The notes under the pieces were generated by a model. That model saw only the letters and a list, made by a program, of their open reading frames with translations. It did no database searches and was not told where the DNA came from. Positions 12,073-25,500 of a DNA stretch of 64,000 bases are shown here, in pieces. The translations under genes were made by a program, and so were the position numbers. The stretch is from NCBI GenBank assembly GCA_025677815.1, contig JAIXMP010000003.1, positions 1,178,001 through 1,242,000 on the forward strand, given 5' to 3'. The stretch's first letter is position 1. Each line of letters starts with the position of its first letter. This DNA comes from Phascolomyces articulosus. Lineage: Eukaryota; Mucoromycota; Mucoromycetes; Mucorales; Lichtheimiaceae.

Positions 12073-14922
12073 TTAATCATCCTCCTCTTCCACCTTTATA
12101 CTATGATCTACTTCATATTGTACGCTTTCTCGTGAAGAATTAAGAACTTGATGTAATCTTAATACAAGAATAATTTTACTATTTCCTTCTTGACCTACAA
12201 ATTCTTGTGGTGGTGGAAGACCTCGTGCAATTTCTATCATTCATCAATGTTTAGAAAAAAGAAAGAAAAAATCCATATAAAAAAAAAGAAAAAAAAAGCC
12301 TTACCATCAAATACTTGTAATATTTTGGACCCAAAATGTGGATAGGCTTTTGCTAAATGAACAAAACCTGGAATGACTTGAACTAAATATTCAGATGGAG
12401 CACATACAGAAGAAGGTGGTACCGATGGAAATGCAATTTTTAATAGCCTTGGTAATATGTGATTTTCAGCTGTTCGTAAGCTAGTTGAAAAAAATAATAA
12501 TCCAATTTATATTAAACCTTTTTTTTGGCTTTTACATGTAATAATCAACACATTCCAATTCCTATCTGCTTTTTTTTTTGACTTACTAGTTTTCTAAAGG
12601 ATATTTTTCACATAAATGACATGCAAGTAAAATACCAAACACTTGTTTATCAGGTTGTGGTTGTCGTAATAATTCTGGTATGAAATTAAACACAGCAACT
12701 ATTATATTTATTTTGGGATGAGTAAATCTATCTATATATCATTTGGATATATATTATTATCATTATTACTTACATAATGAAGGAATAAACTCGACAACCA
12801 CCGGTAAAAGTTCAATAGAATATGTTTGGAAATGAAGGATTTTAGCAAGTAGCATATCTCGATCACCATCGATAAATAATCCATGAACAAATTGACAAAT
12901 AAGACGTTGAACTATTTTTAATGTATCTTTTTTTTTTGTGAAGAGAGATATGCCCGAATTAATGATGATTGTAATAATTTCATTTTAATATATCCTTTCT
13001 TTCATTCTCTTTACCTGGAGATTCTTTGTCAGCTTCAGTGGGTATACAAGCTTCCAATAAAAGTTGGACCATAGCACTATCTTGTCCATTGACCAATGCA
13101 TTGACATTTCGAGTATTGATCTGTGCCTAGATGTTTTTTTTTCTCTCTCTTTTTAGTCTATTGATTGTCATCTCATTCTATAGTTATAATCCTATCTTCT
13201 TCTTTCTCAAGTCAATATATAAGCTAGAAATCATATATAAACGTACATTTCTATGAGTATGAAATCGTTTCCAAATTCGATGTTTTGAGCATATTCGTAC
13301 ACAGCCTAAATACTTTATCAACATTATCAAATTAGTCGGATTCATCCATAACTATATAAAGTATCATTTGAACAAAATGACATTTTTCATTATTTATATA
13401 TATAATCAATTCCTCTTACATGTAACCATACTGGAAGAATCGTTTCTGATCGAAATACACGACGATCACATTTAAAGAGAGATAATGGATCGCTGATAAT
13501 TGTATCAAATGAATATTCCCTAGAAACAATCAATTTGTTAGTTGAATGAGTTTCTGTCATAATGATGCAAAAAAAGGTGGATAAATACACTTACATTTTA
13601 ATTGATTCATCTCGTAATGCATTAGCTGTCATGACCCATACTTCATGTGGTATAATAAGATTTAAAGACTCCCATGTAGATACAAGAGCTTCAGTTATAT
13701 CTTGATCCATATCTCTAATTAAAAAAAAAAATCAATTTCTCTGACTCTACTCCAAAATAATCTTATTTCTCTCCTTTTTATTTCAAAAAACGAATCACTT
13801 ACGTGCCCAGACATGGTTTTAATAGATGGGAGATACAAAGTTTTGCATAAGGAGATACATTGACATTTTCCATATTCTCCACATAGGAAAGTACTAAACT
13901 ATAAATGGTCAATTAAAAATCTTTTATATGATGTATATATAGCCTTTCTTTTTTGAAAGTTGTAAAATTCTATCCAATGGACTCTTACCGGAAATCACTT
14001 TACTTGGATTCTCTCGACGTTGTGAAAGAATGGATTCTACTTTATTTAATGAGAGTTGAGATGGAAAATAACGTCTACACGCATATATAATTTCTTATTA
14101 AAGATTCGCTCAATGTAATAGATATACACATATATTCTCTCTCCCTTTTGTCATTTTTTTTATCTCTATTACCTATGTGGTACGATTGAATCATGTTTTC
14201 CTTCCTGCAGTAATAAACTTGTCACGTCAAATAATTCTGGATATAAATTGGCTGCTGATGCTACAAAATCACGATAAATTCCTTCATAAGCCGATCCACC
14301 TTTGAAATGTTGGATATGATTAAGAATAAGTCGTATAGGTAACCGATTCACAAATTCAGTAGAATATTCTATAAATATAATTCCATCAAAAACTTTTTGT
14401 TATAGTTTATCGTTTTTTTTCTTTCCTTTCGATGACAGAGAGAATACATTGAGTTCATATTACTCTACCTTGTTGATCTTGATGATGAGTGAGAGAAAGT
14501 TTTTGATCTGTTTTAAATGAAATGATGGCCTCATGAAATGCTAATATATACAATGTCAAAAGTACTTGAGGTGTTGATATGTCACTTGTATTTTCAAAAT
14601 AAGGTAATAAAATGTCTTCAGGAATTTTTTGTATTCGATCGACTAGAAAGACACTATAAAAAAATAAAGTAAAATAGGTCATGCGTATAAATAAATTGAT
14701 CGTACACCCTTTTTCATAAAAAGAACGAGAAAGAGTATCAAAAAACCTAGAAACGAATTCTTTGATCGCCAATGCAAATACAGTAGGAATAGGAAGGGTG
14801 GCATTATCAATACAATGCATAAACCATTGAGCATAGTCTACATTGCCATAAAATATTCTTCCATGTAATAGTTGATAAAACGATTCTAAAGTAAATGATT
14901 TTTTACTCCCAAACGCGTCCAT
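12073..14922 (-). CDS. Integrator complex subunit 2 (INTS2)-like, C-terminal half only
   Basis: Scaffold subunit of Integrator, the nuclear complex that cleaves and terminates RNA polymerase II transcripts. Exons (high to low): 14922-14469 (a 54-nt in-frame intron at 14707-14654 is likely spliced), 14368-14173, 14074-13989, 13893-13803, 13714-13595, 13519-13420, 13305-13243, 13126-13015, 12926-12774, 12698-12587, 12480-12305, 12233-12073; 589 residues. Family hallmarks, as I recall the animal protein, fall in the same order: LWVMT-like [16 protein letters not shown]-like [17 protein letters not shown]-like [19 protein letters not shown], then [22 protein letters not shown] and [17 protein letters not shown]. 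Animal INTS2 is about 1200 residues; here only the C-terminal half is present, starting near the YQLL segment. The reading frame is open upstream to about 14946 but has no earlier ATG, and the next gene begins 156 bp away. Confidence 0.8.
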
Positions 14923-15078
14923 GGCTTTAATAACATGTATTTCCAATAAGAAAAGGCACGGACTCTTTGCCGTCTTGTTAAAAAAAAATAATGCAATTTT
15001 TTTAAATCAAGCTAACTTTTTTTTTCCCCCTCCATATCACTATTTTTTTTTTCACATAGGAGTATTTATAATAGAATA
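14923..15078. promoter_or_regulatory. shared divergent promoter of the INTS2-like and F-box genes
   Basis: Only 156 bp separate the two start codons. It carries T-rich and pyrimidine tracts (cttttttttttcccc-type, 15015-15030) and no obvious TATA box. Both genes must be driven from this interval or from DNA inside the neighbouring gene. Confidence 0.55.
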
Positions 15079-17509
15079 ATGAAACGATCACTTGAAAAAG
15101 ATGAATCTACGATAGAAAGATCCGCTAAACAACAATGTATTCATAATGAAGACAATACAACAACACCTACTCATGAGGATTATAATCATATTGTTCAAGA
15201 GACAACAGACACCATGATCCAATTATTTATCCGACGCGCCACAGCTTATGAAAAACTCTCTCATTTTACCAATGCTTTGGACGATGCGGAATGGATTATG
15301 ACCCATGCACATACACTAGCCGAAGGCTATTTATTAACAGCTACTTTATATTCCAACCAAGGCAAAGAACAAGAAGCCATGGAAATATGGCAACTAGGAC
15401 TAGCACACGCGACAGCAGCTACTCAGGAACAACGACAACAATTAAAAGATGGATGGTCACGTTCAAAACAACGATCGGAACGACGTATTGATTTTGTTAT
15501 AGGATCACTTTTACCTGTTGAAATCCTCTCCATGATATGGACATATGTCGGTGTAAGTGAAAGTTTGGTAGAAGCCATGTTGGTATCTAAATCATGGCGA
15601 AACATGATATTACAATCTCCTTCTGTTTGGAAATCTATTAGTACTTGTTCTGAAGAGATGGATACTGCTATTGTTTCTCTGATGCCAAAAGTTGGTGCTT
15701 ATGTTCATCATCTTTCCTTACTCCATTTACGACGGTATTATTATACACCTCATATTACTTATTTGAGTAATATGAGCGACGGCGTCTTTTGTCACTTGAA
15801 ATCCTTATATGTGGATGGTAAGAAAAAAAATTGTGGGGGTGGGGAGAACGGGAAAAAAAAGTGAAAAAATAAGAGATTTCCCTCAAAAAAAAATATGTTA
15901 TTATTATAAATTTGAAAAATTACCATGAATAGTAGTAAAATATTAGATAAGAGATTGAGAAAAAGATAATAACTTTATATTATGATTAGTTCGCGTGGAT
16001 GCCAATTTATTATCTATGGCACTTTATAAAGTTAAAAATACATTGACCAAACTGGAAATTGTGTACGACATGCTGTTAAGAGAAGAAGCTGCGGAAGAAA
16101 ATGCCATTTTACCGTTACCAGAGATTATGGATATTTGTCCTTATTTACAAGAACTGAAATATGTTACTAATGGACCTTTGGGATTAACAAGAAGGACAAC
16201 TACTTCCACGGATAGACGGAGGGGAGACTCAACAACGATGATGACTCAACAAGAGGAAGAGATCCCATGTGCCATCATACGACTGGATCTATTTCAACAT
16301 TTAATCATGGACGATGAAGATATTATAACAGTGAATCAATTACACCAAATTACGAAACGATGTCATAATTTACACCTGATCACCCTACGTAACTTTAAAC
16401 CTGCTTTTCTGGATGTTCTCGGTCGATATTGTCCTCAGCTTCAGCATGTATTTTTTATCAACCATGAGTCAGATATACCTGACGATTATGACGAACTTGC
16501 TATTTTTCATCAACAAGATGACACTCAATATCCCGGTAGTAAAGGGTTACGAACGTTATCTATTATGAGTGAAGCTGTTCACGTGCGATCCATTGAACCC
16601 TATCTCCATCAACATTGTCAAACACTCCGCTCGTTATCTCTTTTACTCGATGCGGCGCCTTTTACAACACGTCAAGAAGATTCTTTTGTTTCTCTAGAAC
16701 ATGCACAACAGGATAATATACCTTATTTACCTGCCATGAAAAATTTTATGGTCTTTCAAATGTCTGGTAATCAACGCCATCCTAGTAGTGAAAGTGTATC
16801 ATCGGCTGATGCTATCACCCATCTGATCCGACAATGTCCTGTTCTGGAAAACTTTACGATATATGGAGACATGTTGTACAAGAGTTATTTTCATGCGTTA
16901 CGAGAAACCAGTGGATCTCATTTAAAATCCATCATATTACAAGTGTTTACAGCTGAACCAGGGGCACTGGCAGCCTTTTTATGTCATGAACCGTCCCAAT
17001 TAGGATTACATACCTTTAGAGCTTACTTTTTACCAGTGGAAGACCTTTATTTGGATTCTTTATCGGATATTCCTACGTTGAAAAATATCCGATTAAGTTG
17101 TCGATTGAAACGACCTGACCGATTACCTAATTCTTTGAAGATGGAGAGAGAACAACAAAGAGAACAATTAAAACAAGTGCATTGGGATTCTTTTTTTATG
17201 AAACTTCAAGAAAGAAAAACATTACAAGTGTTTGAATTGGATGGGACATCTTTCATTCAAGATCAGGACTTAATAGCTATAGCTGGCATTTCATCATTGA
17301 AACGGATCTTATTACAAAGATTAGAAGAGATTACAGATCAAGGATTAGAAACGATGGTAGAATTATTAGCTGATACTGCGACTACGAATCATCATCCTTG
17401 TCCTGTTATTCAAGTAATTGATTGTTCGGATCTTTCTGAAAAATCTATAGACTATGCACAACATGTACTTTCAAAACATGGTTCATCAATCCAGACATGC
17501 CATTGTTGA
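15079..17509 (+). CDS. F-box protein with TPR-like N-terminus and leucine-rich repeats (Pof3/Dia2-like)
   Basis: Likely substrate receptor of an SCF ubiquitin ligase. Exons 15079-15817 and 15990-17509 (phase 1 junction), 752 residues. Residues about 45-130 form TPR-like helices (FIRRATAYEKLSHFTNALDD, then EGYLLTATLYSNQGKEQEA). An F-box follows at about 145-190 (LLPVEILSMIWTYVGV, then LVSKSWRNMI). The rest is rich in irregular leucine repeats such as CPQLQHVFF and CPVLENFTIYG. TPR plus F-box plus LRR is the arrangement of yeast Dia2 and S. pombe Pof3, but Mucoromycota carry many F-box/LRR paralogues, so strict orthology is not claimed. It shares a short divergent promoter with the INTS2-like gene. 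Confidence 0.82.
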
Positions 17510-19903
17510 TTATTTTTTCTTCCCCCATTCTTTGCAATAATGAAAAAATCCAAAATTAAATAGATTCATCTTGTTTGTTTGTTTGTTGATTTATAATAAT
17601 GATGCGGGGAGGGGAAAAGGAGGAGAAGATTATTCAGCAATTCTTTTTTTTTTTTTTAGATGAAAAATGGTATGTTGAAAATCAGTTAAAAAAAAAGGAT
17701 TTGTTACACCAAAAGATTGAAGTTACCATCGACAATGATCTTTCCAGTGACACAAATGGAAAAGAAAGCACCCTTTGGTTTCTTCTCCGATCTCAACTTT
17801 TACCCGTAAAGAAAGGGATATACTTCTTGTAATTCACCTTTATTGCTTAAATCATTTTTATAAAAGTGAAGGGAAAATCAATCCCCCCCCGGAGATGAGT
17901 CAAACAAATACAGAATATGAATGATTAGAGTTGCCGAAGATTATGCCGAAAAGTATAATTGATCCATGGACGGAAAAAGACTTTTTTATTCATCTTTCTC
18001 ACGATCGACAGAAACGGTACATAGTAGAGATCATCTTTATATATATATAATGGGATTACCCATCATTCTTTCTCATCATCATCCTATCATTCGTTATTAA
18101 AATAGAAACCTATTGATGATCAACACGCAACCTTGCAAAAAGGAATTCTGAGATGAATATTTATATTGTTCTTTTCCCATGTATATTCCCTAGTGGTAGG
18201 TATTATGAAATGATAATATTCTTCACTTTTGGGGGGAGAATTTAGAGCCACGTTTTTAAATTTCCAAAGAGGATGGAAATATGATAAGCCAGGGTATACC
18301 ATTATCAAGAAATAAAAAGTTCACATGACTTTTTTTTTTCAGTGGCAACTCAATTGAAGAAAAAAAAAAGGACGATCCACCCTTAAAAGTTTAATTCATG
18401 GCTAATCCGTTTGTTTTTTTTATAGTCTTATGCCAGAATAACAAATAAATAAAAAGGTATAAACCACTTCAACCAGTTGGGGTTGCAGGCCACGATCTTG
18501 TTGTTGAAAAAAAGTCATATGATCTGACTAAAAAAACAAAATCCAGCAGATTCTATCATCAGCTTATGTGAAATAGATCCCCATTTCTCTGATAGTAACA
18601 TAAAACAACATGTTGAAAAAAAAATCACGTCAGGTTGAGAATAGAACTTTAAAAAAAATATATACTACTTATATATATATATATAGAAGATCATGCCGCG
18701 GATTCTATATATTATAGTTAAAGAAGTGGACAATGCAAAAGTGCTTTATTCTATTTCCCTCACCATTCATATCAAAAACAAACAAACAAAACAAGATATG
18801 TTGTTAATAGGCTTATATCCTAAATGATTAAGCGAGTTTATTTATTATTTATGATAAATAATAAATGACTTTTTTTTTAAGAAGAAGAATAAAAGAAAAA
18901 AAGACATTAATGGTAACACAACAAGGGGGGGCAAACAAAATCCTTTTCTTGGAAGAGAAAAAAAAAATAACCAGCCAAATTTCGAGTTTTACCCATGATT
19001 TCCCGGACATCATTTATTAAATCAATAAAGAAGATGTTTTTATATGAATTGGATTCCGTAATATTCCAAAAAGATATAATGTAAATCATGGACCGGAAAA
19101 TCCCGTTTTATATATTGAACAAATGGGTCAATGCTCCATTTGGTTTTCATTTTTTTTTTTAAAAAAAAGTGGGATCCAACTCCGGTATATTCTGTTCATT
19201 TTTATGCATATTGCATAATCATTCGAATCAATGAAAAAAGTTTATCGTATTTTTTTTGATAGATTGATTTTGTCGGTTTGTCATACAAATAACACATGGA
19301 AAAATTGTTATTTATGATTTTTCATAGAAATTCAAATTGGCGGGTATTTGAAATGCCGTTTAATGATCATGCGCGGCTGACCAAGCATAACAAAATAAAA
19401 GCAGGGTTTTTTTTAAAAGTTCCTATCATTCTATTATTCCCAAATCTTATTGAAACAAAACCAAATCGTTTTTTTTATAAATTTGGAGTTGATGTGAAAA
19501 AATCATGATTGTTGTATGGTTTTTTGTTGTTGTTATCATAAAAAAAGGTACCATCTTTCTCCCTTTAAATTTTGGGGGGGGGTGTGGAGGAGAGAGGAAC
19601 TCCGTTTAATCGGATAAAGACAATCCCGTAAAAAAGCCCTTTCAAAAAAATCATCCAAAAAAGGATTTTCCATTATAAAATAAATAAATAAAAAGAAGTT
19701 GTTTTTTTTTTCTCCTTCTTCTTCTCTTTTTCTTTTACTTCTTTTTACTTCGAATAACGCCATTGACATTCTATCTTCTTCTTTATCTTTTTACAACTTT
19801 ATTTTTTTTTAAAAAATAAAAATTATATAAGCACCTACTATTTTCAAATTTAAATTAACTTGTAACAAACCAAACAACAATAACAATAATAACAACTATA
19901 CCA
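17510..19903. other. 2.4-kb AT-rich intergenic region
   Basis: Rich in A and T homopolymers, with a short TA run near 18673 and a GT/TG-rich patch near 17575. Small open frames (for example 17599-17832) have no composition or motif support. The last 150 bp, T-rich then AAC/AAT-rich, is probably the arrestin gene's promoter and leader. Confidence 0.6.
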
Positions 19904-21608
19904 ATGTACGGATCCACATTTGCAATCAATTTAGAAACAGACCATGTCATTCTTCATGGAACAGAAGACGAATCAGCTGGTGTCATATTACGAGGTTCAG
20001 TGGTATTGGATTGTCATGAACATACCAAAGTCAAATCTATTGTATTAAAGTTTCAGGGAAGATCCAAAGTCAGTTGGACAGAAGGTATGTATTGATCTGA
20101 TGGTTATCTCTTTATGAATATCATTTTTAACAAGATAAGCTAATAATGATAATGAATTGCATATAGGTCATGGATCCCATCAACGACATTATAAAGAAGA
20201 ACGCACAATTATTGAACATGAATGGAGTTTTATGCCACATAAACGTAAAGCTTATCATCTTTCTGAAGGCATTTATAAATGGTATGTTTTCTTTTGTATA
20301 TATATATATATATATATATAAAAGATTTTTTTTTATTATGATCACCTCATCCTATACTTCTTCCGCCTTATAATTCCGATTCCCTTTATTTTTGTCGGAT
20401 CATGTATCCCCCCCTCCCCCAATTTTGTTACCGCCAATACTAAATGGCGTTAACAAAAAGGGTTTAATTTTTATATATGGAAAGAATCGGAAACACTGAA
20501 AAAAAAAACGTGGAACTAACACAAAATTTTTAACAATAGGGATTTTGAACTTCCATTACCAGGCGATCTTCCAAGTACCATTCGACATGATTTAGGACAA
20601 GTCTATTATAGATTAAAAGCAGTGGCAGAACGACCTGCCTTTTCCATGAATTATACTGCCAAACGTAATGTTTTATTAAGTCGACTCATGTTACCTTCTT
20701 CTCTTGAATTGAATCAATCCGTGGTGATTTCCAATGAATGGACCGATAAATTGTCGTACAATATTAGTGTACCACGCAAAGTCTTTAGCTGCGGCAGTCC
20801 CATCCCTATCTTTTTTGATCTTATTCCGATTGCAAACGAACTGACCGTCCGTTCCATTTCTTGTTCCTTGAAAGAATATATTACTTTATCTACTCAAGAA
20901 CATAGCAAGAGTGAAGGACGGGTAGTCCACCATACCCATGATCATCATTTTTCTAATGCTTCAGATCGTTGGACTACCACAGAAGTCTTGACAGTACCTT
21001 CTGAACAAGCCATTCAATCAGATTTACATTCAGATCTGATTAAAATTAAACATAAACTCAAGTTTACTGTTTCTTTAATGAATGCGGATGGCCATATTTC
21101 GGGTAAGAGCTTCTTTGACCTTCTATTTCTAGAAAATAGGACCCTTCTTTTTTTGTCTTTTCTGTACTTACCTTTTATTGTTATAATCCTAATTATAGAA
21201 TTACGAGCAGCTATTCCTATTATTATTGCTTCCGTTGCACCCGAAGAAGAAGCCAATGAATTACCTGCTTATGAAGATGCATGGAAATCCATGCCTTATG
21301 ATCCAGTCTTGATCGCTAGTTTGATTGCTTCAGGTGATTTACCTGCATCTATTGCCCGTGCTATACCCAATGAAGCGGCTTCCAATATTGAAAGTAATAA
21401 TACAAGTGCAACGAGTAGTAGTGCTAGTAGCATTGATGAAGATGTTATTCGAGGTCCAGAAGATCCTTTACCTTGGTGGCAAGGAGTGGATTTGAGTCGT
21501 GTTCCTTCTTATAGTACAGCTTGTGCTAGTCGAAGACTTTATAGTTTTTCAGGTTCATTACCCGCTTATGATACACTTGTTCTTCCAAGTCGAGCTACTG
21601 CAACCTAA
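19904..21608 (+). CDS. arrestin-domain protein (alpha-arrestin / ART-like trafficking adaptor)
   Basis: Probably recruits a Rsp5-type ubiquitin ligase to membrane cargo. Exons 19904-20084, 20167-20281, 20540-21102, 21199-21608; 422 residues. The N-terminal arrestin fold shows NLETDHVILHG, then LRGSVVLDC and SIVLKFQGRSKVSWTEG; the LPLPGDLPSTIRHDLGQVYY strand pair closes the N-lobe. The C-lobe starts near NISVPRKVFSCGSPIPIFFD. In place of a perfect PPxY motif the tail has NELPAYEDAW and LPAYDTL, plausible weak PY-type sites, and a Ser-rich stretch. Intron 2 holds a TA microsatellite. The fold call is secure; cargo is unknown. Confidence 0.85.
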
Positions 21609-21829
21609 TTAAACCTACAGAATTATCACGTGCTCACTTCTGACTCCTTATTCATTTGTAAATAATCGCATTTTTTTTTCTTTTCCAAGAACTATATATC
21701 CTTCATCATTTCATTTCTATTCATTTCTATTCATTCATTTCTTATATTATTACTTTCATCATCATCATCGTCCTCATTTTCATCATTTTCGTCATTTATT
21801 TTTGTATTATATTATTCATCCTACTATTA

Positions 21830-21873
<44 letters not shown>

Positions 21874-22565
21874 TTATATAATAAATTTTATTTTATTTTA
21901 TATACAAAAAAAAAAGAAGTTTTTTTATTGGATAAGGGAAGCACGCAAAGAATTAACAAAAATAAGATAGTGTTTCTCACCCATTGGATCTTTTCTACTT
22001 TTATACCAAATTTGGTCATCTTAACCCAGATTTTTTAAACATTGTACCACCATTCTGGTTCGCACCTAGTTTGTTTTTATTTTTTTTTATTTTTTTTACC
22101 ATTGGTTTTGATAAGTATAGTAATCCTTACAATTGATGTTGATCATTAACATTTGTTGAAGCTGTTTATATTCTATTTTCTAACAATGATGATATCAAAT
22201 CACTTTTTTTTTTATAATATAAAATAACAACCAAAAAAAAGAAAGCATTTATTATTATTATTGAGCGGAGCTATGAGTGTTTCTCAATTATATTTTACAC
22301 TCACGACAAGAACACAAATGTGGGTTGTCCTAGATAGTAATTGTAATAGTAGTACTTGTAGCAGCAATAGAGTGAGTTGTTATTATTCAAAAAAAAAAAA
22401 GTGAAATTCCCACTCATCGTTTTTCTTTTCTTCTTTTTCTTCTTTCTTCTTTTTTTTTTTCTTATTATTTCATCATATATATATAAAAAAAAGTCATTAT
22501 TTCATCATAAAACATCCCTTCTCTCTCTCTCCCTTTTCCCCCCCTTTTTCTTTTTTTTTTTATAA
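21609..22565. other. intergenic with (TA)n microsatellite
   Basis: A (TA)n run lies at 21834-21870. The rest is T-rich. The last ~130 bp (CT/T-rich, 22430-22560) is a pyrimidine-rich leader typical of the region before fungal start codons. No coding sequence seen. Confidence 0.65.
21834..21870. repeat. (TA)n microsatellite
   Basis: Uninterrupted TA dinucleotide run of about 37 nt downstream of the arrestin gene. Confidence 0.9.
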
Positions 22566-25500
22566 ATGCCTTTACAGGCAGAACCCACCTTTTCTGCCTA
22601 TTTTTATAGATATGGCAAAGCATTCACTTCGCGTTCTATTTTATATTTCTTTTTATCCATTTTATTGGTCAGTCTTTGCTCTTATTCTGTCATTTTGGAA
22701 GCTTTGAATTCTTTTACTTTTAATCCTAATCCTACCAACGCGATCGATGCTCACTTTTGGCAATATTCACCTCATGTACGACTTGAAAATATTTCAACGT
22801 CTCCTGTTTCCACCTCTACAACAACAACAACAACTACTACTGGTACAACAACAACAAGAGAATCCTCATCCACAAAAATACCTCGATTAATTATTCAACA
22901 AATTCGAATCGCTCATCATGACAATCGCATTGATCATGAATTATTGGAAAATGTCGAAACTTTACAAAATACATTAACTACCAGTGTCGTATATCTGGAT
23001 CGTAAACCTGTTTCTTTAGCAACCATTTGTTTTACCAAACGTGGACAATGTATGATACATTCCCCTTTGGAATATTTTAAAAATATCCATCCTTCCAAAG
23101 AATCAATGATGGACGCACCTATCATGGGTACTTCTAGTCATCATCGTCCATTGCGCCGTCATGAGGATAAAACAAACTGGTTAGAAACTATCCATCAGTG
23201 GCATCATTCTTCTTCCTCTTCACAACAACAGTCTTCATTTTATCAACAAGACAAAGATGCTTCATCATCATCATCATCATCTACGGGTTTACCCATGCAT
23301 CCATTTAGTGTCTTTGGTAATCCAATATTGGATCCGTTTGGACGATTTTTAAAAGCGGATTCAATTATTTTGACGATTGTATTACAACCTCCTTCTTCTA
23401 CACCCTATCATCTGGATTATACACATCGTGTATGGAATGCTTTATGGAAACAATCTACAGAACAATTAAATATGGGTGAATTATTAAATCATATGGAAAC
23501 AACAGATAGTGGATTTTCTTCTTCTTCTTCTTTGACACATGATAAAAATGATCAACAAAAACAAGGAGAAGAACCGCATTATAAATCTTGGCAAACACAA
23601 CTTTCCATGATGCATCTTCAAACTGTTCAGTACCAGGTAAAATTTATATTTCTTTTTAATGCATCATTTCAAACTATAAAAAAGAAAAACAGGGAGAGAG
23701 ACACACGCACATTACATAAATAATAATAATAATAATTACTTAAATCCATTATATATACTTTTATTATTACAATAAGCTCCAATTATTTCCACATTATCTT
23801 CCAATTGAAATATTTGTTTGCATATTTGTTTTCATTACGTTGGGCTTGATCATAGCCAACGCCGTGGGTAATGCACATCTCCTTCGGTCCCAATTTGGAC
23901 TGGGTCTTGCTTCTGTGTTTATGGCATTTTCTTGTTTCACGACCACTATCGGTATTCTTGATTATTTTCAACTTTGGCGTCCCATGGTTACTCCTTGGTA
24001 TCTTTTAATTCTTGTCCCTATGGTTGCTTCTATTGAAAATACCTTTTTATTAACCAATGCTATGGTGAATGCGGGTTGTGATATGCGTACACCAGAAAAA
24101 ATTGGTCGAGGTAAACAATATATATAAATATATATATATGAAATAAATCTATTTCCCCTAAATCATGGTATTTTTTTTAAACAACCCTAATTTTTCATTA
24201 TATATATAGGATTAGAAAGTGTCGGAGTCCCCATGACAGCTACTTTAATTGCAGAATGGCTCATTCTTGCTATTGGTGATGCCATGCGAATTCCTATTGT
24301 CAGTGATTTTTGTTTATTTGCTCGACTTGCTTTATTCATTGGTTATCTTTTGGAAATGACCTTTTTTATGGCTGTACTTGCAATGAATGTCAAATGTGTT
24401 GAGGTATATATTATTATTAAAAAAAAAACTTTTTTTTTCATTCGGTGTATGACAAAGTGATAGGGTGCCACGAGAAATAGATGTTTAGAAGGGAAAAGAA
24501 ACTGATGAGAAAAATGAAAAAAAAGGGTTTTTTTAAAAAAAAAAATGGATTAGAGAGAGAAAAAGTTACACTAAAAAACAACAAACTTGTTCTATTGTTG
24601 ATATATATATAGCTTACAGACTTGGATGACCGGCAATCTTCGAAACGTTTACGAGAATTAGAAAAATATAATATCGATGCTGATATAGCACCTGATTTAT
24701 GTCCTATTCAAGAACCTATTGATGAATGTACAGAAGCGAAATCATGTGCAGAATGTAAACAATTTAAAACGCATCGAACATTGAATGCCTTAGTGGTAAG
24801 TGTGTGTCTTTTCTAATCAAGATTGAGGGAATACAAAAAGAATGTTTATCGTACTGAGTTATTTTTTTTCTAAAATTAAAATTGACTTTCTTCTTTTGTA
24901 CTTTTTAATAATAATAATAATCATCGGATAATAATAGCTTTGTTTTATTATTCTCGTGTTGTTTCGAACATCTTCTTGGACAACAACAACTTCTTCTGCC
25001 ACGAGTACCGTGCAACAAGAAGATTCAATCACAGATCATCCTTCAATAACGTTCAATGACGAATTGTTGAATTATGAACTTGTATCGACATCCACTCGGT
25101 TTTGGAATGCAGTCAATCCATTTCATGATTCCATGCAACTTCAAGTCAATCCGCCTTATCTTGTGCTTTATACACCTACTGTTGAAGATGCATTTGCCAA
25201 AGTTGTAGATATGGAAGAATATTATACTTCGAAATTGAAATTAAATCAACAACAACAACGATATACACAAAGATTTGACGAAAGCAATGATGAGACGATG
25301 CATCATCAACAGTATGCATTTCCACGTCCACCTTCTCGATTTCGACAATTTATCTTTGAAATGATCAAACGTACTTGTTCCTTGTTGATGAGTATTAATG
25401 TTCCTTCCATCTTACTTTGTGTTGTACTCGTGGGTATCATTGTCTGGCTTACACCTTCTTGGCGTGAAGGCTGGTTGAGACCTTTACTAAAATGGTTATT

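Noticed and set aside
17599..17832. Open frame of 77 codons
   Set aside because: Driven by homopolymer and AT-rich sequence, with no motif, signal or promoter support.
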